From JALZKA01 sp033856515 (lineage in GTDB: Bacteria; Actinomycetota; Thermoleophilia; Solirubrobacterales; 70-9): a DNA stretch of 64,000 nucleotides. This document shows, in pieces, positions 33,674 to 42,129 of this stretch. The notes beneath the pieces are model-generated. The model made no database searches and had not been told where the DNA came from. It saw nothing but the letters and a program-made list of their open reading frames with translations. Every line of letters starts with the position of its first letter. Position 1 is the first letter of the stretch. The stretch covers positions 339,853 to 403,852 of the forward strand of contig JAWVEY010000034.1 in assembly GCA_033856515.1 (NCBI GenBank), given 5' to 3'. A program made the translations under genes and the position numbers.

Positions 33674-34219
33674 ATGGAAGCGGCACTGATCATCGGCGCA
33701 GCGCTCTTGAGCGGGCTTGCCGGGGTTTGGCTCGGCGCTCGCCACCGTGAGCGCGAACAGCTCTCTGCGCATCTGAGCGAATACGGGGCTGCCCTCGACG
33801 CTCTGATTCAGGAGCTGAGAGCAATTCCTCCGGTCGCCAAGACCGCGGCCATGATCGGGGACTTGCTCGAACGCAAGCTGCCGACACTGGACTTCTACGC
33901 CGGGCGCCTCGCCAAGGCCACTCTCGCAAGGGCAACCTACTCCGAGGTCGAGCGGCTGCGCTTGGCCACGAACGATCTAATCCTGAGCGCACCAGCGCCA
34001 GTGCTCTCCCAGATGGAGCGGATCTCCCGACACCTCCAGGTCTGGCCCGAGCGGGATCCGGACTGGTATGAGCAGATGCGCGAGCTGCGGGATGAGCTGG
34101 CGCGGCTGAGCCGGGCAGCAGTCGCCCGTCGGCGCCTGTTCCCGGCAGCGTCTAGCGTCCGAGGCATGGCGCGTGCCGTACGGCCTCAGGCGGCCGCTCA
34201 GGACGAGAGGACGGCATGA
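33674..34219 (+). CDS. Membrane-anchored helical protein
   Basis: 181 residues. An N-terminal transmembrane segment (ALIIGAALLSGLAGVWLG) is followed by a long basic/acidic helical cytoplasmic region (REREQLSAHLSEYGAALDAL, YSEVERLRLATNDLILSA, WYEQMRELRDELARLSR). No enzymatic motif. It may act as a membrane tether in a complex with its neighbours. It overlaps the Cas2-like gene by 4 bases (ATGA), so the two are translationally coupled. Confidence 0.65.
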   Translation: MEAALIIGAALLSGLAGVWLGARHREREQLSAHLSEYGAALDALIQELRAIPPVAKTAAMIGDLLERKLPTLDFYAGRLAKATLARATYSEVERLRLATNDLILSAPAPVLSQMERISRHLQVWPERDPDWYEQMRELRDELARLSRAAVARRRLFPAASSVRGMARAVRPQAAAQDERTA

Positions 34220-34482
34220 ACACGATTCTCATCGGTTACGACCTGAATCGCCCGGGCCAGCATTACGACGCCCTGATCGACGGGATCAAAGAGCTCGGCG
34301 CATGGTGGCACCAGTTGGACTCGACCTGGCTGGTCAAGACCGATCTGAATGCTGCCGACGTTCGCGACCGGCTCTGGGCGCTGATGGACTCAGGCGACGA
34401 AATCCTCGTCATCGATGTCACTGGGCGGCCTTGGGCCGCGAACGGCTTCGAGTCATACGACTGGCTTTACAACAGCCTTTAG
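34216..34482 (+). CDS. Cas2-like ferredoxin-fold protein (SinR/VapD type)
   Basis: 88 residues. MNTILIGYDLNRPGQHYDAL then IKELGAWWHQLDSTWLVKTD gives the beta-alpha-beta-beta order of the Cas2/VapD ferredoxin-like fold. The Asp of GYDL (D9) is in the position of the metal-binding Asp of Cas2. Family members outside CRISPR loci are annotated as SinR-like and are of uncertain activity; Cas2 and VapD relatives include ribonucleases. No cas1, other cas gene or repeat array is present here, so a CRISPR role is unlikely. Confidence 0.75.
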   Translation: MNTILIGYDLNRPGQHYDALIDGIKELGAWWHQLDSTWLVKTDLNAADVRDRLWALMDSGDEILVIDVTGRPWAANGFESYDWLYNSL

Positions 34483-34489
34483 CCAAGAC

Positions 34490-35584
34490 GTGACCGGAAA
34501 GCGCCATCACTATGTCCCGCAGTTCCTCCTCCGCCGCTTCGCGATCTCGGAGGCTCGCAAGGGCGCATCGCTCATCTACCGCCTCGATCTTGGTCGTGGG
34601 GCCGCTCGCAAGGTCAACATCGCCAACGAAGCGGTCCGCGGTCACTACTACCGCTTCCTTCATGAAGACGGAACGCCCGATTCATCCGCTGACGAGCTCT
34701 TTGATCGGCTTGAATCGGCGGCCGCTGAGGTGATCACGCACGTCTCTAAGGGAGAGAGGGCGCCGAGCGCAACCCAGCTCCGCGACCTAGCCCAGTTCAT
34801 CGTCACTCAGAAAGTCCGCACGCCGCAAGGACGCGAACACCTCGCGGAGGGCGACGAGCTCGTTAACGAGCTGATCCTCGAGGTTCAACTGAGCAACCGC
34901 GACGAGTATCACGAGCGATTTGGCGAGGGCCGCAATGAGGCCGAAGTCGAAGCTGAGCGCCTCAAGTTTCTCGAGCAGCTGCAAGGCGGCCAGATAGGGC
35001 TTAAGTCGCCTGCGGAGCGCGAGATCGGGATGATGTTCCTCTCCTTTGAGCACGGCACGAAGGTTCTGCTGACCGAGCTCGGGTGGACGCTCCTGCGAGC
35101 CCCCGACAACGCCGAGTTCGTTCTCTCGGATCATCCAGTTGCTCACTACGACCCCAATGCCGCCGGTACCGATATGGGCGTCAGCTTTCTCACCACCCCG
35201 GAGTCCGGCACACTGGTCCCGCTTGACCCCTCATTCGCCCTTTGGCTGTCGCCGCACGAGCCGGCGACCTGGCGAGAGGTCAATGTCGGTCGCCAGGAAG
35301 TTGACGACATGAACCTCCTGACCTACGCGTGGGCTAACAAGGCGATCTACGGCCGCTCCCAAGCCGTCGTAACGCGGGTGCGCTCGCTTGCTCGGCGACA
35401 CGGACGCAAGCTCGCCGCCTTTCGCAAACGCTCTCCCAAGATCTGGGTCACTGAGGCCCACGAAGGAGAGTCAATCGCCGGGGAGCGATTCTTTGAGGCG
35501 AGAACGAAGAGGGAAGGCTCGATGCGCCAGAGATTCAAATTCGATCCGCGCGCAGATCGCGAAAAGACGGGGTGGCGCCGATGA
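34490..35584 (+). CDS. DUF4238 protein
   Basis: 364 residues from GTG 34490, 7 bp after the Cas2-like stop; the frame is open to 34415, but that part is the Cas2-like gene out of frame. The N-terminal KRHHYVPQFLLRRFA is the diagnostic DUF4238 motif. Further conserved parts are LRDLAQFIVTQKVRTPQGRE and FVLSDHPVAHYDPN (N-D/S-D-x-P type). The family is widespread in accessory regions and its biochemical activity is unknown; the conserved HHYVPQ and SDHP blocks could form a metal site. Context suggests a conflict-related function. Confidence 0.8.
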   Translation: MTGKRHHYVPQFLLRRFAISEARKGASLIYRLDLGRGAARKVNIANEAVRGHYYRFLHEDGTPDSSADELFDRLESAAAEVITHVSKGERAPSATQLRDLAQFIVTQKVRTPQGREHLAEGDELVNELILEVQLSNRDEYHERFGEGRNEAEVEAERLKFLEQLQGGQIGLKSPAEREIGMMFLSFEHGTKVLLTELGWTLLRAPDNAEFVLSDHPVAHYDPNAAGTDMGVSFLTTPESGTLVPLDPSFALWLSPHEPATWREVNVGRQEVDDMNLLTYAWANKAIYGRSQAVVTRVRSLARRHGRKLAAFRKRSPKIWVTEAHEGESIAGERFFEARTKREGSMRQRFKFDPRADREKTGWRR

Positions 35585-35651
35585 ACGCGCTCCGCCTCCC
35601 GCCCGAATGCCGTCGAGGCCCGAATATCCCACACCTAGTGGAGCTATACCA

Positions 35652-37019
35652 ATGATCTCCTACGACGAGATACGCGCCAAGGCGGATGAGTTCGATATCC
35701 ATACGAGCAACGTTCAGCGCGACTATGTATTCGGCTGGCTCGTGGCGGCGACCGCGAACGATCCGACCCTGGGCCCACTCTTAACCCTGAAGGGCGGAAA
35801 CGCGCTCCGTAAGGGCTACTTCCCCGCGACGCGCTTCTCGGACGACCTGGACTACTCAACGCCAGAATCGATCGGCGGAGACGAGCTCGGAGTGCGCTTC
35901 AAGAAGGTCTGCGCTATCGCGCAGGAGCGCTCGGGGGTGGTCTTCGATCTCGACCGCACGCTTGTGGAGGCGGAAGCGCAGCCGCTTGATAAGCGCCAGA
36001 TTCAGCGCCTGCGCCTCTACTTCAACGATTTCACCGGCACCACTCAGGAGATGATCCTCAAAGTCCGCGTCGACGTCACCGAGTTCGATCAGCTCTTTCT
36101 TCCGCCTCAACGACGCCGGGTTATTCATCCGTACTCGGACTTCAGTGAGTGCAACGACGAGTTCGCCTGCATCGCGCTCGAGGAGGCCCTAGCCGACAAG
36201 TTGCGCGCCCTGCTCCAGCGCCAGTACTCCCACGACCTCTTCGATCTCGTCTACGCGATCTTCCTCAACCGCGAGCTGGACGTCGACCGCTTCCAAGTCG
36301 TCCGTACTTTTCTGCGCAAGAGCACCTTCGAAGGCGACGCGCTGGCAGCGCGACAGATGCTGCTGGGCCTGCCGTTCGAACTGATGTCGGCTTTCTGGGA
36401 TGAGCTGGTGATGCCGGCGGTGACGCGCTTTTCCTTCGCGGACGCGGTCCGCCGGTTTCGAGAGGGACTGACGGAGCTGTTTGCTCCTTTCGCGGTCTCC
36501 GAAAGACGGGCGTTCGGCTACTTTCCGGCGGAATCGAGGGCGGAGATCCTTCGCGCCGGCGCAAATCGCAAGCTCCTCCGCATGACCTACGCCGGCGTCC
36601 CCAGGGTTGTCGAGCCCTATGAGCTCGTCTTCAAGCGGCCTCAGGGAAGCTCCGTGCAGGAATACTTCTACGCCTTCGACACCACCGGCGGGCGGACGAG
36701 CGCGCCGTCGATGAAGTCGTTCAAGCCAGAGAAGATCCAGGCGCTCGAGGCCACCGATCAGAGCTTCGAACCGCGCTTTCCGATCAAGCTGGCAGCTGGA
36801 GGAGAGCCCAGCTTCGGGAGCTTCGCCAGTCAGCGAAGGGGCGGCCAGCGAGCGGGAATCCGCCGAGCCAGCGGACGGGCCTCGCGTCCGCGGCCTTACA
36901 AGGTGCGGTGCTCCTACTGCAACCGCGTCTTCTCGCGCAGCAAGCCGTCACGGCGCCTCAACAAGCACAACGATGGCTACGGCAACCCTTGCTTTGGCAG
37001 GGTCGGGTATCCGGAGTAG
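35652..37019 (+). CDS. AbiEii-type nucleotidyltransferase fused to WYL-like region and zinc finger
   Basis: 455 residues from ATG 35652; the frame opens much further upstream but the extra residues are low-quality. The N-terminal 250 residues match the AbiEii/AbiGii nucleotidyltransferase fold: LTLKGGNALRKGYF, then TRFSDDLDYSTPE (catalytic acids D65 and D67), VRVDVTEFD and the LEEALADKLRALL helix. AbiEii toxins transfer nucleotides, in MenT-type homologues onto tRNA. Residues about 305-385 resemble a WYL-type ligand domain (LLRMTYAGVPRVVEPYEL, QEYFYAFDTTGGR). The end is a CCHC finger, C420-x2-C423-x15-H439-x7-C447. No AbiEi-like antitoxin gene adjoins it. The fusion is unusual. Confidence 0.8.
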   Translation: MISYDEIRAKADEFDIHTSNVQRDYVFGWLVAATANDPTLGPLLTLKGGNALRKGYFPATRFSDDLDYSTPESIGGDELGVRFKKVCAIAQERSGVVFDLDRTLVEAEAQPLDKRQIQRLRLYFNDFTGTTQEMILKVRVDVTEFDQLFLPPQRRRVIHPYSDFSECNDEFACIALEEALADKLRALLQRQYSHDLFDLVYAIFLNRELDVDRFQVVRTFLRKSTFEGDALAARQMLLGLPFELMSAFWDELVMPAVTRFSFADAVRRFREGLTELFAPFAVSERRAFGYFPAESRAEILRAGANRKLLRMTYAGVPRVVEPYELVFKRPQGSSVQEYFYAFDTTGGRTSAPSMKSFKPEKIQALEATDQSFEPRFPIKLAAGGEPSFGSFASQRRGGQRAGIRRASGRASRPRPYKVRCSYCNRVFSRSKPSRRLNKHNDGYGNPCFGRVGYPE

Positions 37020-37048
37020 CCGAGAGCTTGCCTTCGCTCTTCTAATTC

Positions 37049-38233
37049 ATGTGGCGTCCTAGAGACATCGAACGTTTTGAAGCCGCGGTACTCGACGGTG
37101 CCCTCGAAGAGGCCCACGACTTCGACGCAAAAGCCAGACTGCCGCGTAGCGGAAAGGAGCTCGCGAAGGATCTCGCAGCGATGACGACCGATGGAGGGAT
37201 GCTGGTCTACGGAGTGGCTGAAGACGATCAGGGGCGGCCCTGTCGACTAGACCCCATCGAACTGGCAGACGCACCGGAACGCATCGACCAGATCGCTCAG
37301 GCTTCGATCTCGCCTGCCCCAGAGATCGAGATCGAGGTATTGCGTCGCGCGGACGATGCTCGAGGATACGTACTGGTGCGAGTTCCGCCCTCACCTGACG
37401 CCCCACACCAGGTGACCGTCGATGGCGACCGCCGCTTCTATGGGCGCGGCGAAACAGGTAATCGTCGCCTCTCTGAAGAGGAAATAGCTCGGCTCTATGA
37501 GCGCCGTGAGCGTAGATCTGTCGACCGCCAATCGCTGCTCGCGGGATTCAAAGCTGGACTGGGTTTCGGTGAGCCGACTCCAGGCGCCGAGGGGTTCATT
37601 CACGCAATAGCCCAGCCGACCATTCCAGATGATGGGCTCTGGGAGCGCGCTGTCGATAATTGTGGCGGTGAGCGAGGTCTGCTGGATCAGATTCGTGACC
37701 GGATCGGAAGCCTTAGGACCCATGGGTGGGGAGGGGGAAGTATCGGTTCGGCCTTGAATTGGCGTCGGGCCGGCGCCGACAAGTGGTCTCTGGATACTCG
37801 TGCTAACACCAGTGTCGAGCTTCCAATCAATATGACCGCTCGGCTGGAAATCAGCATGGACGGTCGAGGTGGACTGTTTTACGGCGGGGCTGTTGACCGG
37901 CACAACGATCGTCTGATCGCTTACGAGATGGGAATCGTCGTCAATCTGCTGCAATTTCTGGCGGCGATGGGTGAGGTGTATGAGGTCGGTGGTTATCACG
38001 GCCCGGTGGAAATTGCGTACGAGGTCAATGGTCTACGCGACGCGGTGGGAGCCTCGCGCGTTGGAGAGTTTGGCTTCCCGCCTACTCCCTATGGCAGCGA
38101 CGGAGCCAGACGAGATCTGCGAAGTCAGGCCCGAACTCTGCGTGAGCGGCCGGAGTCGGTCGTCAGGGACCTGACCTTGCGTTTGATGCAGGCGCTGACG
38201 GAACGCGACTACGACCCTCTTGGCGATGATTGA
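37049..38233 (+). CDS. AlbA_2/Schlafen-like domain protein
   Basis: 394 residues. The N-terminal 150 match the AlbA_2 (divergent AAA-4, Schlafen-core-like) domain: EEAHDFDAKARLPRSGKELA, KDLAAMTTDGGMLVYGVAED, then VLVRVPPSPDAPHQVTVDGD and RRFYGRGETGNRRLSEEEIA. The domain occurs in nucleic-acid-binding and nuclease-type defence proteins. The C-terminal 230 residues are an uncharacterised beta-rich domain (GLFYGGAVDRHNDRLIAYEM). The gene overlaps the next by 4 bases (TTGA), a strong sign of joint function. Confidence 0.75.
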   Translation: MWRPRDIERFEAAVLDGALEEAHDFDAKARLPRSGKELAKDLAAMTTDGGMLVYGVAEDDQGRPCRLDPIELADAPERIDQIAQASISPAPEIEIEVLRRADDARGYVLVRVPPSPDAPHQVTVDGDRRFYGRGETGNRRLSEEEIARLYERRERRSVDRQSLLAGFKAGLGFGEPTPGAEGFIHAIAQPTIPDDGLWERAVDNCGGERGLLDQIRDRIGSLRTHGWGGGSIGSALNWRRAGADKWSLDTRANTSVELPINMTARLEISMDGRGGLFYGGAVDRHNDRLIAYEMGIVVNLLQFLAAMGEVYEVGGYHGPVEIAYEVNGLRDAVGASRVGEFGFPPTPYGSDGARRDLRSQARTLRERPESVVRDLTLRLMQALTERDYDPLGDD

Positions 38234-41200
38234 GCAGGTCCCAGCCGGAGAGCTCGGCTTCTGTCAAGAGAGGATCGGACTTGATCGAAGGCTACGGTGA
38301 GCAAATGGACCCAATCTCGGCAGCGAAGCTAATGCCGTGGGGCCTTCTCGCACAAGGAGGTAAGGCCGCCGTTAAAGCACTGCTCGACCTCAAGCCCGAA
38401 GAGCGTCTCCTCTACATCACCCATGAGCAGTTCGGCGATGAAGCCGGGCTCTCACGGAAGGAGATGTACGCGTGGCTGGAGGAAGATGAGCTCGGGGATT
38501 GGGTGGTCGGGGTGGTACAGGGGACGACGGCCGGCGAGCCAGCTGTCATGCATCTCGCGGAGCTGATCTCACTGCAGCTCGACGAGGCGGTTAACGAGCG
38601 TAAGCCGGAGCTCGCGGAAGAGATGGCCACGCTGATGGTGATGATCGGGCCGCGGATGGTCAACGAACTGCCCGACGCAGTAGCCCACATCGCCAAGAGG
38701 CTTGATCTGATCATGGAGGCCCTTCCGACAGGCGAGAGCACAGAGACCGAGATCAATTCCGCGGAAGCGCTAGTACGAGGCCCGCTGGTGCAAGTTGGCA
38801 TGGAGGCGAGCGCCGCGAGAGCGCGAGAACTGGCCGATGGGGGCAACAATAGGGCGGCAGCTGAGACCTTTTTGAAGATCGCCACGGCCTTGGAAGAGTC
38901 CGGTCTCGGGGTGGTGGCGGAGAGCTATCTCCAGCTGGCGGGCGAACTCTTCGGATCCTCCGGAGAAACGGATGCTGCATTCGAAGCCTTTCTGAAGGTG
39001 GCCGAGGAACAAGTGGCTCGTGGCGCTGGCTCAGCTTCGCTAGCAATCGGAAGACTCGAAAAGGCTCTTCCCGTCGACCGGGCGTGGGAGGCGGAGGCGC
39101 TGCGTGCGCGACTCGATTTCTCGGCTGACCCGGAGGGGGCTCGAGAGGCGCTCCGTGAGGCGGCCGAGACCGGCGAAAGCAGACGTCATCTGGCGAACTA
39201 CACCGACTTGCTTGCAATCACAGGCGCCCACGAAGAGCTTTTGAGCGCAACGAGCGACCACGCGACGAGTAATCCTCGCGATGAGCCCGATCTGATGCTT
39301 CAGCTCGACCGTCTCGATGCCCTGAGCGCCAGCGGCTCTCCTGACGCTGACACGGCTTGGGCTCAGCTCCTGCGAAATCTGGACGTCGGGAGCGAAGTTG
39401 TTTGGCGAGGCATAGCCTGGCAACGCCGAGGCGCCCAACTCGCTAGGGAGGGAGATGTGTCCCGGTCGCACGACGCGTATCAGCACGCGATGGCGGTCTT
39501 TGCCCAGTTGCCCGGCTATCAGGAGCAGGCAGCGGACGCCTTCTACTCCCTTCAGGTCGCAAGTCTGCTCAACGCTCAGCTGCCGCCAGATTCCGAACTG
39601 CGCGCCCTCGCATATGCCCAGAGCGGAGCTGCCGACACGCCTATCGGAATGGCCGACCGTCTCGCGAAGATCGGCATGGAGCAACGGCTAGCCAACAAAT
39701 TGCCCGACGCCTTGCGAAATTACGCGCTCGCCGCAGCGCGGCACCGTCGTGCTGGAAGTCTGCAGGGGCAGGTGGAGATTGCTGGAATGCTCGGTGAGTT
39801 AATGGCCGAGGCCGGCGTGCCGTCCACCGCAGTTTCTCACCTCATTATCGCCGGGAAAGCGAAGGAGGCAGCCGAGCTCGCCGCGGGAGCCGATGCAGGA
39901 GATCTAGTGTCAGCTCTTCAGCCAGGCGGCGCAAGGTGGGAGAGGGGCGCAAAGCTCGCGGTGATAGCGGCGGTAGGTGAGCGTCTACCGCCCGAGTTCT
40001 TAAGCGATATTGGGCCGTGGATTCGAGAGGAAGCCGGCGGAGAGCCGGACTCGTTCTTCGCGCCTCAGCCCGCACATCAGGCTCGCCTCGCTCTTGCCGC
40101 AGTGGCCCTGGCTCTACCGGCGGACCAGCAGGACCCGACCTGGCAGATTCTGCGGCGCGAACTCGCCCGCGGCATCTCGGCCATGGATGCATCGCGCAAG
40201 GCCGGTAGCGCGTTGGAGCACGCGACCGTCTTTGGCCTCACGGATGCTACGGCTGAGCTCGTGAGCGCTTTTGCAGCCGACCCATACAACAGTCGCGTGG
40301 GCATTGAGTGGCTGGCTGAACGGGTCGGCCAAGACACGAATGCACGGGACGCGCTTCTCAACGCGGAGCCGAAGACTCCCGTGCTCGCTGTCCTTGAGCT
40401 CGCTGGTCTCGTGTCCGCCGACGATGATCTCCGGCAGGCCGCAGACTCAATTGCCGATGGGTTAGCGAAGGCAAGCAATGTCGAGAAGACGGAAGGTCAG
40501 GTCTCGATCGGGTTCGGCCGGAACTACGCGATCGAGGGCATCGCAGCGCGCGGAGCCAGTGAGGGTGTGCGCGGCCGAGCGGCGCGTCGACTCATCGAGC
40601 TATTGAACGATCCGGAGGACTCTGAGATGAATCGTGCGGCGGCGGCTCAGGCGCTGTTCAACTTGGCTGGAAGTATTCCGGCCTCGGAAGCTGGCGAGCT
40701 CGTAACGAAGCTTCTGCCGGCGGCGACCGGCGACTATCCGTTGTCTCAATGGGACGAGAACCTGGACCACCCGCTGAGCCGTATGAGGGTCTCAACCCAT
40801 ACCCGGTCCGCGCTCTGGGCGGCTGCCCTCGAGGCCCTAGGCAGAATCGTTGAGGTCACAGCCTCGATTGACGATCAGGTGTGCGCAGAGCCGATCAATA
40901 TCGCGATCCAGCGAGGACCTGACTCTGTCGTGGCAGCCGCAGCCAACACTCTGTCGCGACTCCCAGACCTTCCCAGCCCGGTGCCGTTGGAGGTTCTCCT
41001 TGGCCATAGCGATGTCTTCGTGCGCATTGCCGCCCTGAGATGCTGGAAAACGCGATCGGCGGCGCCCCTGAATGGACCGCTCCTAGATGCCCTTCGGGCC
41101 GACGCGTCATCTGGAGTCCGCCACATGCTTGTCGTAATGGCCGCGGAAGAGGGGAACCTCGATGAGTTGAAGCGCTTTGCGGACCTCGACACCCACGTGA

Positions 41201-41265
41201 TCGTCAGGCGAACTGCTGAGATGAAGCTCCGTGAGTCCGGCGAGCCGGCGTTGACTCCTGCTTAG
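38230..41265 (+). CDS. Large TPR/HEAT-repeat protein
   Basis: 1011 residues from TTG 38230; an ATG at 38305 (MDPISAAKLMPWGLLAQGGK) would give 986 and is equally possible. The sequence is almost wholly helical. An N-terminal adaptor of about 190 residues precedes TPR-like hairpins (residues about 200-560, such as AAETFLKIATALEESGLGVV and SHDAYQHAMAVFAQLPGYQE). A HEAT-like array follows (about 780-1000, such as NRAAAAQALFNLAGSIPA and DVFVRIAALRCWKTRS). No ATPase or nuclease motif is seen. It is probably a scaffold or sensor working with the AlbA_2 protein encoded just upstream. Confidence 0.75.
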   Translation: MSRSQPESSASVKRGSDLIEGYGEQMDPISAAKLMPWGLLAQGGKAAVKALLDLKPEERLLYITHEQFGDEAGLSRKEMYAWLEEDELGDWVVGVVQGTTAGEPAVMHLAELISLQLDEAVNERKPELAEEMATLMVMIGPRMVNELPDAVAHIAKRLDLIMEALPTGESTETEINSAEALVRGPLVQVGMEASAARARELADGGNNRAAAETFLKIATALEESGLGVVAESYLQLAGELFGSSGETDAAFEAFLKVAEEQVARGAGSASLAIGRLEKALPVDRAWEAEALRARLDFSADPEGAREALREAAETGESRRHLANYTDLLAITGAHEELLSATSDHATSNPRDEPDLMLQLDRLDALSASGSPDADTAWAQLLRNLDVGSEVVWRGIAWQRRGAQLAREGDVSRSHDAYQHAMAVFAQLPGYQEQAADAFYSLQVASLLNAQLPPDSELRALAYAQSGAADTPIGMADRLAKIGMEQRLANKLPDALRNYALAAARHRRAGSLQGQVEIAGMLGELMAEAGVPSTAVSHLIIAGKAKEAAELAAGADAGDLVSALQPGGARWERGAKLAVIAAVGERLPPEFLSDIGPWIREEAGGEPDSFFAPQPAHQARLALAAVALALPADQQDPTWQILRRELARGISAMDASRKAGSALEHATVFGLTDATAELVSAFAADPYNSRVGIEWLAERVGQDTNARDALLNAEPKTPVLAVLELAGLVSADDDLRQAADSIADGLAKASNVEKTEGQVSIGFGRNYAIEGIAARGASEGVRGRAARRLIELLNDPEDSEMNRAAAAQALFNLAGSIPASEAGELVTKLLPAATGDYPLSQWDENLDHPLSRMRVSTHTRSALWAAALEALGRIVEVTASIDDQVCAEPINIAIQRGPDSVVAAAANTLSRLPDLPSPVPLEVLLGHSDVFVRIAALRCWKTRSAAPLNGPLLDALRADASSGVRHMLVVMAAEEGNLDELKRFADLDTHVIVRRTAEMKLRESGEPALTPA

Positions 41266-41285
41266 ACCTCGGCCCGGTCTTATTT
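41264..41285 (+). terminator. Weak intrinsic terminator after the seven-gene cluster
   Basis: AGACC (41264-41268) and GGTCT (41276-41280) can pair around a 7-base loop, followed by TATTT. The stem is short, so this is tentative, but it sits exactly at the end of the cluster. Confidence 0.35.
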
Positions 41286-41721
41286 AGGCATGCCGAGAGT
41301 TGACTCGTGGCCCTTGACGAGCTGTTTGATGTTGACCGATGGATCGAAGCATGGACTTCAAACCCAGCACTAAGCGAGGTCAACTACTTCGCGAATGCGA
41401 TCGAAGTCGCTTCTCCCGCTCTTGCAATTCTTCAGACTGAACGGACATAGTTCTTGTTCAGTGTCCGACCCGAGCTCGTACGAATCGGACTCCGCGCCGG
41501 CTAGTTCGCGTGCCATCAGTCCGAGTTCAGAGATATGATGCTGGCACGAACTAACCGGTATTTGAACCACATAACGCACTTTCTCACGGACATGTTGGTC
41601 TTGAAGGAAGCGCCTCACGCGACATTTAGGCTTAAGAGCCAAATCATTCTGCATAAGTCGTGAGGGACCGGCCACCCAAGCATCACTTTGACTCCGCGCA
41701 GAAGGCGCTGACCGAAGGAGC
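41286..41721. other. AT-richer region with two opposing weak ORFs
   Basis: No confident gene. A plus-strand frame from GTG 41308 gives 47 residues (ALDELFDVDRWIEAWTSNPA ... IEVASPALAILQTERT). A minus-strand frame from 41654 to 41370 gives 94 residues (including VSSCQHHISELGLMAREL and FDRIREVVDLA). They overlap and neither has a ribosome site. Codon composition is unlike the neighbours, which suggests degraded or recently acquired DNA. Confidence 0.35.
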
Positions 41722-41727
41722 ATGCCC

Positions 41728-41997
41728 ATGGCTAGGTCCTCGTCACGCCGACTGCGCGGTCGGCGGGACAAAGATCTCAACAATCGGAATCCGCGCAAAC
41801 TAACTAAGTCGCGGCACACTGATCACTCTGCAGAGGGATCAAGCATCGATGACATTCGCAAGCGACTCGACCTTGTCTTCTGGAGTTGGCGCTCATTTGT
41901 TTGTTGCGTAGTGATCACCGCTCTCGCAGTTGCTCTGATCGCGGCGCTGATTCGCGGAGAACCAGTCGATTTCCCCGTCACTCCCATCTTTCGCTAG
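41728..41997 (+). CDS. Small single-span membrane protein
   Basis: 89 residues. GAAGGAG at 41714-41720 is 7 nt from ATG 41728 but only 1 nt from the in-frame ATG 41722, so 41728 is the better start. The first 50 residues are polar and very basic (RSSSRRLRGRRDKDLNNRN). A transmembrane helix follows (FVCCVVITALAVALIAALI) with a short outer tail. Function unknown. Confidence 0.55.
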   Translation: MARSSSRRLRGRRDKDLNNRNPRKLTKSRHTDHSAEGSSIDDIRKRLDLVFWSWRSFVCCVVITALAVALIAALIRGEPVDFPVTPIFR

Positions 41998-42129
41998 GGC
42001 AGCTGGTGTCGAGTAGTGGATGAGCGCGACGAATTGAGCACTTAGTTACCGACGCTCCTCTCAGCGTGGCCGCGTCAATAAAGCAGAGGCCCACCTTCGA
42101 TCCGAGTTGAGGCCCATCATGGCTTTCGG

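Noticed and set aside
34216..34482. CRISPR adaptation gene
   Set aside because: The protein is Cas2-like in fold, but there is no Cas1, no other cas gene and no repeat-spacer array anywhere in the window.
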